From an uncultured bacterium (GTDB lineage: Bacteria > Verrucomicrobiota > Lentisphaeria > Oligosphaerales > Oligosphaeraceae): DNA of 5,889 nt. The notes under the pieces were generated by a model. The model did no database searches and had not been told where the DNA came from. It saw nothing but the letters and a program-made list of their open reading frames with translations. Below, piece by piece: positions 1 through 5,886 of the stretch (positions are counted from its first letter, which is position 1; the number at the start of each line of letters is the position of its first letter). Made by a program: the position numbers and the translations under genes. Where the stretch lies: assembly GCA_902783355.1 (NCBI GenBank), contig CACZQQ010000070.1:1-5889 (forward strand), given 5' to 3'.

Positions 1-762
1 AGGGATTCTGGCACGCTGGACGACATGGCGCGCCGCGGCATCGACTACTTCTCCTACTTCCAGGTGGACAATCCGCTCATCTCCGTCTGCGATCCGCTCT
101 TCATCGGCCTGCATGATCTCTCCGGCTCCGAAATGTCCAGCCGCGCCCTCATCAAGCGCGACGCCAAGGAGAAGCTGGGCCACTTCTGCGACTACGAGGG
201 GCATCTGACCGTCGTCGAATACAGCGACATGCCCGACAGCCTGACCTCTCTGAAGGACGCCGACGGGCGGCTGACCTTCCGCGCCGGCTCGCCCGCGATG
301 CATGTCATCAACCGCACCTTCGTCGAACGGCTGACGGCGGGGCGGCTCGCGCTGACGCCCCACCGCGCCAACAAGAAGATCGCCTGCCTGGACGCGTCGG
401 GCAAGCTGGTCAAGCCGGAGTCGCCCAACGGCATCAAGCTGGAGTTCTTCATCTTCGACGCGCTGCCCATGGCCCGCAAGACGCTCATCCTGGAGGTGGA
501 GCGCGTGGAGCAGTTCGCGCCCATCAAGAACGCGGAGGGGGCCGATTCGGCGGACTCCTGCCGCGCGGCGTTGGCGGAGCGCACGGCCCGCTGGCTGGAG
601 GCGGCCGGCGTCAAGGTGCCGCGCAAGGCGGACGGGACGCCTGACGCGCAGATCGAGATCTCCCTCCTGAAGGCCAATTGCGCCGAGGACGTGGCGCGCC
701 TGGTGGCCGACGGCGCGATTCCGTCTGCCATCGCCGCAGGCGCCGTCCTGGCCATCGACTGA
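1..762 (+). CDS. UDP-N-acetylglucosamine/galactosamine pyrophosphorylase (UAP1-like), 5'-truncated by the window edge
   Basis: This family makes UDP-N-acetylhexosamine from UTP and the sugar 1-phosphate in the cytoplasm, supplying lipid A and peptidoglycan synthesis. The frame is open from base 1, and family-like residues precede the first ATG (25), so the gene starts upstream; 253 codons and the stop are visible. In fragment numbering I see DDMARRGI (7-14), SYFQVDNPL (18-26), VVEYSD (71-76), AGSPAMH (95-101), PNGIKLE (142-148) and FAPIKNAEG (172-180). These match, in order, the conserved blocks of eukaryotic UAP1, including the substrate-contacting VDN and the PxKNA lysine. The N-terminal nucleotide-binding loop is outside the window, so nucleotide use and completeness cannot be judged. 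The last 60 or so residues look like an alpha-helical tail. The stop is four bases from the next start. The alternative is a UTP-sugar uridylyltransferase of the same superfamily; PNGIKLE and PxKNAEG favour the acetylhexosamine type. Confidence 0.88.
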   Translation, partial: RDSGTLDDMARRGIDYFSYFQVDNPLISVCDPLFIGLHDLSGSEMSSRALIKRDAKEKLGHFCDYEGHLTVVEYSDMPDSLTSLKDADGRLTFRAGSPAMHVINRTFVERLTAGRLALTPHRANKKIACLDASGKLVKPESPNGIKLEFFIFDALPMARKTLILEVERVEQFAPIKNAEGADSADSCRAALAERTARWLEAAGVKVPRKADGTPDAQIEISLLKANCAEDVARLVADGAIPSAIAAGAVLAID

Positions 763-766
763 CCGC

Positions 767-1756
767 ATGGGCGTGCCGGCGACCAAACAGAATAGCGGCC
801 TCCTGGCCGCCTTGCGCACGGGGGCGCTCAATCTGGTGCTCTGGATCTTCCTGACGCCGCTTGAGCTCGTCTTCGGGCATCTTTCGCCGCGCGCCATCGC
901 CCGCTGCGCCCGCGCCTTCTATTGGATTGCGTGGCCCTTCTTCCACGGGATGCGCAAGGTCGCCATGGCCAATCTGGCCGTCGCCTTCCCCGACAGGGAC
1001 GAGGCGTGGCGCCGCCGCGTCGCCGTCGACAGCCTCCGCCACGTCATCTGCATCGCCTTGGAGTGGATTCACTTGCTGCACAAGCCGGAGGACCATCTGC
1101 GGCTGTTGGCAATCCCGCCGGAAGTCCGCCAGGCCGTCCAGGAGCTGCGTGCGAAGAGCGCCAGCGGCCAGCTGCTGGTCCTCACGGCCCACATCGGCAA
1201 CTGGGAGCACTTCGGCTACACGGGCTACCTGACGGGCCACGACTGCGCCATCGTCACGGCCAGCTTCAGCGAGCCGGCCATCGACCGCATCGCGGAGCGT
1301 CTGCGCCACGATGGCACGCGCACGGTGAACATCCCGTCGCAGGGCGCGGCCATCGGCATGCTCAAGGCCGTCAAGGAGCAGCGCGACCTCGGCCTGCTCA
1401 TCGACCAGAATGTCTCCGTGCGCAGGGGCGGCGTCTTTCTGCCCTTCTTCGGGCTCGACGTGCCCATGACCACCATGCCTGCATCCATCGCGTTGCGTTC
1501 AGGGCTGGGCGTCATGGTCTTCGGCTGCATCCGTCAGCCAGACGGCACCTACCTGACGGAGGCCTATCCATTGGACAAGCCGGCGGCCGAATGCGCCGAC
1601 GAAAAGGAGCTGACCAGCCTCATCCACCGCGCCTACGAGCGGCTCATCACACGCCATCCAGAGCAGTACCTCTGGTCGTACCGCCGCTGGCGCACCATCC
1701 CGAAGGAGGCCGACGCCGCCACGGCCGCCAAGTACCCCTTCTACGCGGAGAAATAG
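767..1756 (+). CDS. LpxL/HtrB-family lipid A (lysophospholipid) acyltransferase
   Basis: The 329-residue protein is slightly longer than E. coli LpxL (about 306). Family members move an acyl chain from acyl-ACP to a lipid A precursor at the inner face of the inner membrane. A hydrophobic stretch at about residues 20-38 is a likely N-terminal membrane anchor. The catalytic HX4E motif is intact as HIGNWE (His142, Glu147). Further family blocks are LIDQN (211-215), GVFLPFFGL (222-230) and the C-terminal HPEQYLWSYRRW (297-308), equivalent to the PEQYxWxHRR segment of LpxL with Tyr in place of His. The ATG at 767 is four bases after the preceding stop, with no clear Shine-Dalgarno site, suggesting translational coupling. 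A UDP-GlcNAc-forming enzyme next door supports an envelope role. The substrate (Kdo2-lipid A or another lipid) cannot be fixed from sequence; an ornithine-lipid or other acyltransferase of the same family is possible. Confidence 0.9.
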   Translation: MGVPATKQNSGLLAALRTGALNLVLWIFLTPLELVFGHLSPRAIARCARAFYWIAWPFFHGMRKVAMANLAVAFPDRDEAWRRRVAVDSLRHVICIALEWIHLLHKPEDHLRLLAIPPEVRQAVQELRAKSASGQLLVLTAHIGNWEHFGYTGYLTGHDCAIVTASFSEPAIDRIAERLRHDGTRTVNIPSQGAAIGMLKAVKEQRDLGLLIDQNVSVRRGGVFLPFFGLDVPMTTMPASIALRSGLGVMVFGCIRQPDGTYLTEAYPLDKPAAECADEKELTSLIHRAYERLITRHPEQYLWSYRRWRTIPKEADAATAAKYPFYAEK

Positions 1757-1759
1757 CCC

Positions 1760-2470
1760 ATGAAAATTCGTTTCGCACGTCACGGACAGCCTTTTCTGGA
1801 CGATCTGCCACCTGGAACCGACTACGAGTTTCCGCCGGACGACCCTGTCCTCACCGAATTGGGGCGGGAGCAGGCGCACTGCCTGGGGCGCCATCTGAAG
1901 GCGGAGGGCTTCAAGGGGCGGATTATCAGCTCGCCCCTTCTGCGGACGGCCGGAACCGCCGACATCGTCGCACAGGAGTGTGGCCTGAAGTTCTATCTGG
2001 AGCCGCGCATACAGGAGGAGCGTTGCTTCACATTTCCATATATGGGGTTACATCTGAAGGAGTTGCATGCTCGCTTCAAGAATCTTGCGTCCAGGGCGCG
2101 CCTGCGTTGGCCGTGGATGGTCGATGATTTCAACGAGAGCAGTAAAGGCGACCCTGAGAAGTCTTTTATGCATGTACGTGCGCGCGTGCGCGCGTTTTTG
2201 GACGAGCTGGCGGCCAATCCGCCGGCGGAGGATGTGCTTCTCATCGGCCACGGCGCCTCCTGCGGCGCGCTCCGGCAGGAACTGATTGTGCGTGGCGCTG
2301 TCAACGGACTCTACAAATGCTGGAACTGCTCCTTGTCGCGCTTTGACATTGGCGCGGACGGCAAGGCCACGTGCGTCGAACTTGACCGCATCGACTTCAT
2401 GCCGAAGGAGATCGTCACGAGCAACGCCAAGCGCTACCTTGAAGTCGGCGAGCTGATTGCCGACGGATGA
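1760..2470 (+). CDS. Histidine phosphatase superfamily protein (phosphoglycerate mutase-like)
   Basis: The 236-residue protein starts with the phosphohistidine motif RHG (residues 7-9, His8 the expected nucleophile). It continues with LTELGREQA (31-39), SSPLLRTAGTA (58-68, Arg62 as a phosphate ligand), a candidate acidic residue at Glu86/Glu87, and LLIGHGA (160-166, His164 the second catalytic histidine). This is the full catalytic set of branch 1 of the superfamily. The substrate is unknown: small phosphomonoesters, alpha-ribazole phosphate and protein phosphohistidine are all handled by relatives. Residues 90-150 form an insert rich in Arg, Lys, His and aromatics that may shape specificity. 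The start is three bases after the preceding stop, and a GGAG at 1747-1750, inside the upstream gene, is well placed to serve it. The middle (about 2008-2200) uses less GC-biased codons than its neighbours and holds an alternating pyrimidine-purine tract. Confidence 0.88.
   Translation: MKIRFARHGQPFLDDLPPGTDYEFPPDDPVLTELGREQAHCLGRHLKAEGFKGRIISSPLLRTAGTADIVAQECGLKFYLEPRIQEERCFTFPYMGLHLKELHARFKNLASRARLRWPWMVDDFNESSKGDPEKSFMHVRARVRAFLDELAANPPAEDVLLIGHGASCGALRQELIVRGAVNGLYKCWNCSLSRFDIGADGKATCVELDRIDFMPKEIVTSNAKRYLEVGELIADG
2167..2195. other. 29-base alternating pyrimidine-purine tract (possible Z-DNA)
   Basis: Every base from 2167 to 2195 alternates pyrimidine and purine. The right-hand half is almost pure CG/TG steps (for example gcgcgcgtgcgcgcg at 2180-2194), the sequence class most prone to left-handed Z-DNA under negative supercoiling. 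It also contains two 6-base GCGCGC blocks able to pair with each other. It lies inside the phosphatase coding sequence and encodes a Val-Arg-Ala-Arg-Val-Arg-Ala run, so protein coding may be its only function. Confidence 0.5.
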
Positions 2471-3267
2471 CGATGGCGGTGAAGGTGCATTTTCTGGGGA
2501 GCGGCTGTGGCGGCCTGCCGCAGCCAGGGCGGAACTTCACCGCGCTGGTTGTCGAGGCGGCGGGCGGCCTCTACCTCTTTGACGCGGGCGAGAACGCCGC
2601 CCGGACCGCCCTCCGCATGGGGCTCGACCTCTCCCGCGCGAAGGCGCTCTTCGTCAGCCATCCGCACATCGACCACGTGGGCGGCCTGCCGCAACTGCTT
2701 GACCTGCTGGCCAGAAGCGCCGGCACGCTCTCCGTCTTCCTTCCGGAACCACGCTTCTGGAACCATCTCATGGGGCTGATGCGCCACATCGACGACAGAT
2801 GCCTTGACGAAAGGGGCAGGCTTGTCTTCGCCGACGGACGGCCCGCGCCTGTGGAACTGCTGCACGACGGCCCTCTCTTCGACGAGGGCGCCGTCGCCGT
2901 CGAGGCGCGCCACAACTTCCATCTGGGCCTGGAGCCGTCCCCTGAGGACGGTCGCTTCCACTCCTACTCCTTCCGGCTGCGCGCAGAGGGGAAAACGGTT
3001 GTCTTCTCCGCCGACGTGAAAAGCCACATCGACATGGGCGGCTGGCTGGAGGAGCCCGTGGATCTGCTGGTCATGGACAGCAGCCACCAGGCGCCGGCCG
3101 CGACCTGCGCCGCCCTCCGCCGCGCGAAGGCCCCCGTCGCGCAAATCCTCTTCTGCCATCTGGGGCCCTCCTTCGCGGAGCGCGACTGCGAGGGCCGCCG
3201 CCGCGCGGACGAGGCGTGGGGTGGTCATGTCCTAATTGCCGAAGACGCAATGAGTTACGACGTATGA
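2467..3267 (+). CDS. MBL-fold metallo-hydrolase, RNase Z-like
   Basis: The 266-residue protein has the metallo-beta-lactamase fold signature. An N-terminal glycine-rich strand (FLGSGCGGLP, 9-18) is followed by FDAGENAA (38-45) and the metal motif HPHIDHVGG (65-73), giving His65, His67, Asp69 and His70 of HxHxDH. Further likely ligands are His149 (ARHN), Asp183 in FSADV (180-184) and His231 in FCHLGP (229-234). Two zinc ions are expected. The spacing and the SADV block resemble the RNase Z/phosphodiesterase-like branch rather than true beta-lactamases. I do not see the long RNase Z exosite arm, so tRNA 3' processing is not claimed; a nucleotide or phosphonate phosphodiesterase is equally possible. 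There is no signal peptide, so it is cytoplasmic. The ATG overlaps the phosphatase stop as ATGA; a second in-frame ATG at 2473 would give a protein two residues shorter. It overlaps the next gene in the same way. Confidence 0.85.
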   Translation: MTMAVKVHFLGSGCGGLPQPGRNFTALVVEAAGGLYLFDAGENAARTALRMGLDLSRAKALFVSHPHIDHVGGLPQLLDLLARSAGTLSVFLPEPRFWNHLMGLMRHIDDRCLDERGRLVFADGRPAPVELLHDGPLFDEGAVAVEARHNFHLGLEPSPEDGRFHSYSFRLRAEGKTVVFSADVKSHIDMGGWLEEPVDLLVMDSSHQAPAATCAALRRAKAPVAQILFCHLGPSFAERDCEGRRRADEAWGGHVLIAEDAMSYDV

Positions 3268-3866
3268 AGCCTGCCGGTTCCATCTTGAAGGGCGCCATCG
3301 TGGACATGGACGGCACCATTCTGGAGACGACGCGCTATTGGCAGCGCATTCCCGTCGAATATGTCGTCTCCAAGGGGCGCGTCCCGTCGCCGACTTTAGT
3401 TCAAGAGCTTGCGTCCCTAGAAGTTCCAGGGAGCGCGCACCATTTGAAGGCGGCCTACGGCCTTGAAGAGACGGAGGAGCAAATCGTCCGCGAACTCTAC
3501 GCCACCATCCGCAGCGTCTATGTTGAGAAGGCGACAATGCTTCCCCTTGCCCGCGAGGTGCTTGCGCTTTTGCGGAAACAGGGCAGGCGCCTCGCGCTCT
3601 TCACCGCCTCCGAAGTCATGGCGGCGACTGCGGCCATGATGCGCAACGGCGTCCTGCAATGCTTTGACTTGATCATCAACACGGCGGAGACCGGCTTCAC
3701 GAAGGACGATCCGCGCGCCTACTTCGAGGTGCTTCGCCGTCTGGGGACGTCGGCGGAAAGCACGGTCATCCTGGAGGACGCGGCCTACGCCGTCGTCGGC
3801 GCGCGCAAGACCGGAATGCGCGTCATCATGCCGTCGGAATTTCCACAACTACTTGGAATACAATAG
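3264..3866 (+). CDS. HAD-superfamily hydrolase, beta-phosphoglucomutase/phosphatase-like
   Basis: The 200-residue protein has all four HAD motifs. Motif I is DMDGT (14-18, nucleophile Asp14, acid/base Asp16), motif II LFTAS (112-116, Thr114), motif III the lysine of GFTKDDP (144-150, Lys147), and motif IV LEDA (170-173, magnesium ligands Glu171 and Asp172) followed by the family-typical RKTGMRVI (181-188). Residues 20-95 form a helical C1 cap, as in subfamily IA enzymes. Motif IV has Ala where relatives usually have Ser. It should act on a small phosphorylated metabolite in the cytoplasm; the substrate is not readable. I chose the ATG at 3264 because it forms an ATGA overlap with the upstream stop and sits just before the first strand of the fold. 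A GTG at 3216 would add 16 residues lying wholly inside the preceding gene. Residues 44-56 carry several AT-ending codons (TTA, CTA, GTT, CAA) unlike the rest of the gene. Confidence 0.85.
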   Translation: MKPAGSILKGAIVDMDGTILETTRYWQRIPVEYVVSKGRVPSPTLVQELASLEVPGSAHHLKAAYGLEETEEQIVRELYATIRSVYVEKATMLPLAREVLALLRKQGRRLALFTASEVMAATAAMMRNGVLQCFDLIINTAETGFTKDDPRAYFEVLRRLGTSAESTVILEDAAYAVVGARKTGMRVIMPSEFPQLLGIQ

Positions 3867-3876
3867 TTTTCATAGT

Positions 3877-3883
3877 AAAGGAG
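3877..3883 (+). promoter_or_regulatory. Strong Shine-Dalgarno site for the thiD-type gene
   Basis: AAAGGAG lies eight bases before a GTG at 3892. It decides the start: the longer in-frame TTG option at 3853 would place this site inside the coding region and add 13 residues with no family resemblance. It is the clearest ribosome-binding site in the window and lies in a conspicuously AT-rich gap. Confidence 0.8.
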
Positions 3884-3891
3884 AATCGCCT

Positions 3892-4677
3892 GTGAAAACA
3901 GTTTTGACCATTGCCGGTTCCGACAGCATCGGCGGCGCCGGCATCGAAGCCGACCTGAAGACCATGTGCGCGCACGGCGTCTACGGCATGTGCGTCATCA
4001 CCGCGCTGACCGCGCAGAACACGCTGGGCGTGCAGGGCATCCACACGCCGCCGCCCGAATTCGCGCGCGCCCAGATGGATTCCGTCTTCGCGGACATCCG
4101 GCCGGACGCGGTGAAGATCGGCATGCTCTCCAACGCGGGCGTCATCCGCACGGTCGCGGAGGGCCTGCGCCACTATCATGCGTCGAACATCGTCCTGGAT
4201 CCCGTGATGGTCTCCACGTCGAAGTGCCGCCTGCTTGAAAGTGAGGCGGAGGCGGCGCTCAAGGAGCTCCTCCTGCCGCTGGCGCGCGTCATCACGCCGA
4301 ACCTGCCGGAGGCGTGCGTCCTGGCTGGCGTCGATGAGATCACGGACCGCGCGGGCATGCTGGCGGCCGCCAAGACGATTGCCGCGCTGACGCCGGCCGC
4401 CATCCTCATCAAGGGCGGCCATCTGGCGGACTGCGCCGACGATCTGCTCTACGAGGAGGGCCGCGCCACCTGGTTCGAGACCGCCCGCGTCGCCACGGAG
4501 AACACGCACGGCACGGGCTGCACGCTCTCCTCCGCCATCGCCAGCAACCTCGCCCTGGGGCATCCGCTGGCGGAGGCCGTCCGCCGCGCCAAGGACTACA
4601 TCACGGGCGCCCTGAAGAACGATCCGCGCCTGGGGCATGGCAACGGCCCGCTCAACCACCTCTACGCCATTTCATGA
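3892..4677 (+). CDS. thiD: Hydroxymethylpyrimidine / phosphomethylpyrimidine kinase
   Basis: ThiD phosphorylates 4-amino-5-hydroxymethyl-2-methylpyrimidine and then its monophosphate, giving the pyrophosphate used by thiamine phosphate synthase. With the GTG start the protein has 261 residues, close to the 266 of E. coli ThiD, and begins directly with the first family block TIAGSDSIGGAGIEAD (6-21). Other ribokinase-fold hallmarks are TALTAQNT (37-44, Gln42 at the pyrimidine-contacting position), VKIGML (74-79), VLDPVMVSTS (101-110) and NTHGTGCTLSSAIA (204-217), which holds the anion hole and catalytic Cys210. Gln at residue 42 favours ThiD over pyridoxal kinase relatives. There is no fused ThiE or ThiN domain. 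The gene follows the HAD gene after 25 bases and overlaps the next start as ATGA. No TPP riboswitch can fit in that gap, so local thiamine control is not evident. No other thiamine gene is visible. Confidence 0.93.
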   Translation: MKTVLTIAGSDSIGGAGIEADLKTMCAHGVYGMCVITALTAQNTLGVQGIHTPPPEFARAQMDSVFADIRPDAVKIGMLSNAGVIRTVAEGLRHYHASNIVLDPVMVSTSKCRLLESEAEAALKELLLPLARVITPNLPEACVLAGVDEITDRAGMLAAAKTIAALTPAAILIKGGHLADCADDLLYEEGRATWFETARVATENTHGTGCTLSSAIASNLALGHPLAEAVRRAKDYITGALKNDPRLGHGNGPLNHLYAIS

Positions 4678-5768
4678 CCTCCTACGAACTCCAGCGGATC
4701 CGCGGCCTGACCTCCTTCGAACCGCTGTGTCCGGGCGGCGCCAACTTCTGCGCGCACCGCCTGGACTTCTCGGAATGGGGGCGCGTGCGCGTCGTCTCCA
4801 CGTGGAAAGCCAAGCTGGCGGCCAGCGTCTTCGTCGACGTGGCCATCGCCATTGTGGCCGTCGCCATCTTTGTGGAAAGGGCGCGCGTCCTGTGCCTCAT
4901 CTACGGGAGCGTCTTCCTGGCCATCGGCCTCTTTCTGACGTGGGCTCTGGTCTTGCGCAAACGGGCCTTCTTTAACCTGACGGCGGAGCAGTTCGTCAGC
5001 GGGAAGGAGGTCGTCGACTTCTCGCGCATCGCGGCGCTCCAGGTCGTCGTCGAAGTGGTCACGGGCGGGAAGGGCGGCTCCTATCTCTCGCGCGAACTCA
5101 ACCTCGTGCTGGACGACGGCAGCCGCGTCAACGTCATGGACCACGGGAACCGCGTCCATTTCGAGGAGGATACGCAGAAGCTGGCCGAGACGTTGGGGCT
5201 GGAGGTGTGGGACAAGGACGGCCTCTGGGCGCCCGGCAAGGAGCAGGATGTGCCGCCCTTCTACACGAACCCCCGCACGATGATTTTCATGGGGCTCGCC
5301 TTCTGCGCCTTCCCGCTGGCGATCCTCACCTTCATTTTGTTCATCCCGTTGGTGCGCACCGCCATGAGCGCCGACTGGGTGGAATGCCCCGCCACGGTCG
5401 ACGTCTCCACGCTGGAGACCAGCCGCTCCTCGAAGGGCGGCACCACGTATCGCATCAAGTTGAACGCAACCTATTCGTACGAAGGACGTTTCTATACTTG
5501 CACCAAATACGACTTCTTCCATACTTCCTTCTACACCAACGTGGGCGTCAAGGGGATGAGGGAGGCGGTGGCCAGCCTGCCCATCGGCACGCAGACCACC
5601 TGCCTGGTCAATCCAAAGAAGCCGGAGGAGTCGGTGATGCGGCGCAAGATGCCGTCGGCCGCCGAACTCTTCCCTGTAGCCTTCCTGTCGGTCTTCCTGG
5701 TCGTCGGCGCCATCCTCACCGGCCTGGGCTTCCGCAGCCTCCGCATCGTCAGGCAATTGCAGCGGTGA
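4674..5768 (+). CDS. Four-pass membrane protein with C-terminal DUF3592-like domain
   Basis: The 364-residue protein has hydrophobic segments at about 48-66, 72-93, 202-227 and 332-353, predicting four membrane passes. Between the second and third lies a soluble domain (about 98-182) of alternating strands ending in a helix, with an ELNLVLDDGSRVNV block (141-154) and a LAETLGLEVWD end (170-180), resembling small bacterial PH-like domains by eye. Between the third and fourth lies a domain (about 232-325) with W235, ATVDVS (240-245), KLNATYSYEGRFY (262-274) and CLVNPKKPEESV (310-321). This pattern (a W..ATV start, a Y.Y.G..Y centre and a VNP.NP..S end) is typical of DUF3592, a family of unknown function. 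The ATG overlaps the thiD stop as ATGA and has no obvious Shine-Dalgarno site, so translation is probably coupled. It is last in the string. The DUF3592 call is from pattern memory; the PH-like call is weaker. Confidence 0.75.
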   Translation: MTSYELQRIRGLTSFEPLCPGGANFCAHRLDFSEWGRVRVVSTWKAKLAASVFVDVAIAIVAVAIFVERARVLCLIYGSVFLAIGLFLTWALVLRKRAFFNLTAEQFVSGKEVVDFSRIAALQVVVEVVTGGKGGSYLSRELNLVLDDGSRVNVMDHGNRVHFEEDTQKLAETLGLEVWDKDGLWAPGKEQDVPPFYTNPRTMIFMGLAFCAFPLAILTFILFIPLVRTAMSADWVECPATVDVSTLETSRSSKGGTTYRIKLNATYSYEGRFYTCTKYDFFHTSFYTNVGVKGMREAVASLPIGTQTTCLVNPKKPEESVMRRKMPSAAELFPVAFLSVFLVVGAILTGLGFRSLRIVRQLQR

Positions 5769-5776
5769 TGGTAGCG

Positions 5777-5832
5777 GACGGCGGGGCGCCGTCACCACGC
5801 ACTATCCGACGGCGAGGGCGCCGTTGCCACGC
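5777..5832 (+). repeat. Two tandem imperfect repeats, each able to form a GC-rich hairpin
   Basis: Copy 1 (5777-5800, 24 bases) and copy 2 (5808-5832, 25 bases) start 31 bases apart. They align with one single-base gap, two mismatches (both transitions) and 22 identical positions. Copy 1 folds as GACGGCG-GGG-CGCCGTC (5777-5793), a 7-pair stem. Copy 2 folds as GACGGCG-AGGG-CGCCGTT (5808-5825), where the C-to-T change leaves a G.U pair, so the stem is kept in RNA. An alternative fold pairs 5764-5768 (GGTGA, over the stop codon) with 5792-5796 (TCACC). The repeat begins eight bases after the last gene's stop, where a transcript-end stabiliser or pause structure could lie. Neither hairpin is followed directly by a T run. 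Confidence 0.6.
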
Positions 5833-5836
5833 GAAT

Positions 5837-5869
5837 ACGAAAAAATGCTTCCTCCTCTTGTTTTTTCGT
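5837..5869. terminator. A/T-rich inverted repeat, possible transcription terminator
   Basis: ACGAAAAAA (5837-5845) and TTTTTTCGT (5861-5869) are perfect 9-base inverted arms around a 15-base pyrimidine-rich loop. An A tract on the left and a T tract on the right resemble a bidirectional terminator, but the stem is weak (six A-T pairs and three others) and the T tract lies within the stem rather than after it. The GC-rich hairpins just upstream could help. The loop contains CCTCCT, the complement of a Shine-Dalgarno core. The right arm overlaps the -35 region of the promoter-like sequence, so the palindrome could instead be an operator. Confidence 0.35.
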
Positions 5870-5886
5870 CGAATCTGGCTTATAAT
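5858..5886 (+). promoter_or_regulatory. Sigma70-like promoter at the right edge
   Basis: A perfect TATAAT at 5881-5886 lies exactly 17 bases after TTGTTT (5858-5863), which matches three of six positions of the TTGACA consensus, including its first three. The stretch is AT-rich in a GC-rich window and non-coding. Transcription would start at about 5893, beyond the window, reading rightward to a gene that cannot be seen. Confidence 0.5.

Noticed and set aside
611..1309. 232-codon minus-strand frame across the junction of the first two genes
   Set aside because: It overlaps two well-supported plus-strand genes and has only antisense-type composition.
922..2127. 401-codon plus-strand frame spanning the acyltransferase and phosphatase genes
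   Set aside because: It is out of frame with both identified enzymes, its translation is a Pro/Arg/His-rich artefact, and it crosses a real stop/start junction.
3216..3263. Longer GTG start for the HAD hydrolase
   Set aside because: The extra 16 residues lie entirely inside the MBL gene and resemble nothing in the family; the ATGA overlap at 3264 matches the coupling seen at two other junctions.
3867..3891. TPP riboswitch before thiD
   Set aside because: The 25-base gap is far too short for a THI element, and no characteristic CUGAGA-type core is present.
3826..4659. Open frame of 277 codons on the minus strand opposite thiD
   Set aside because: It mirrors a confidently identified ThiD coding sequence, is Arg/Ala/Gly/Asp-rich, and shows no motif of its own.
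5777..5793. Canonical Rho-independent terminator
   Set aside because: The hairpin is strong but is followed by a mixed sequence rather than a T run; the nearest T tract is nearly 70 bases further on.
4662..5798. Long open frame of 378 codons on the minus strand opposite the membrane protein gene
   Set aside because: Its translation is low-complexity (rich in Arg, Glu, Asp, Gly, His) with no recognisable motif. It is the expected antisense by-product of GC-rich codon use, and the plus-strand frame has clear membrane segments and domain patterns.
5777..5832. Start of a CRISPR array
   Set aside because: There are only two imperfect copies separated by a 7-base spacer, with no further repeats and no cas gene nearby.
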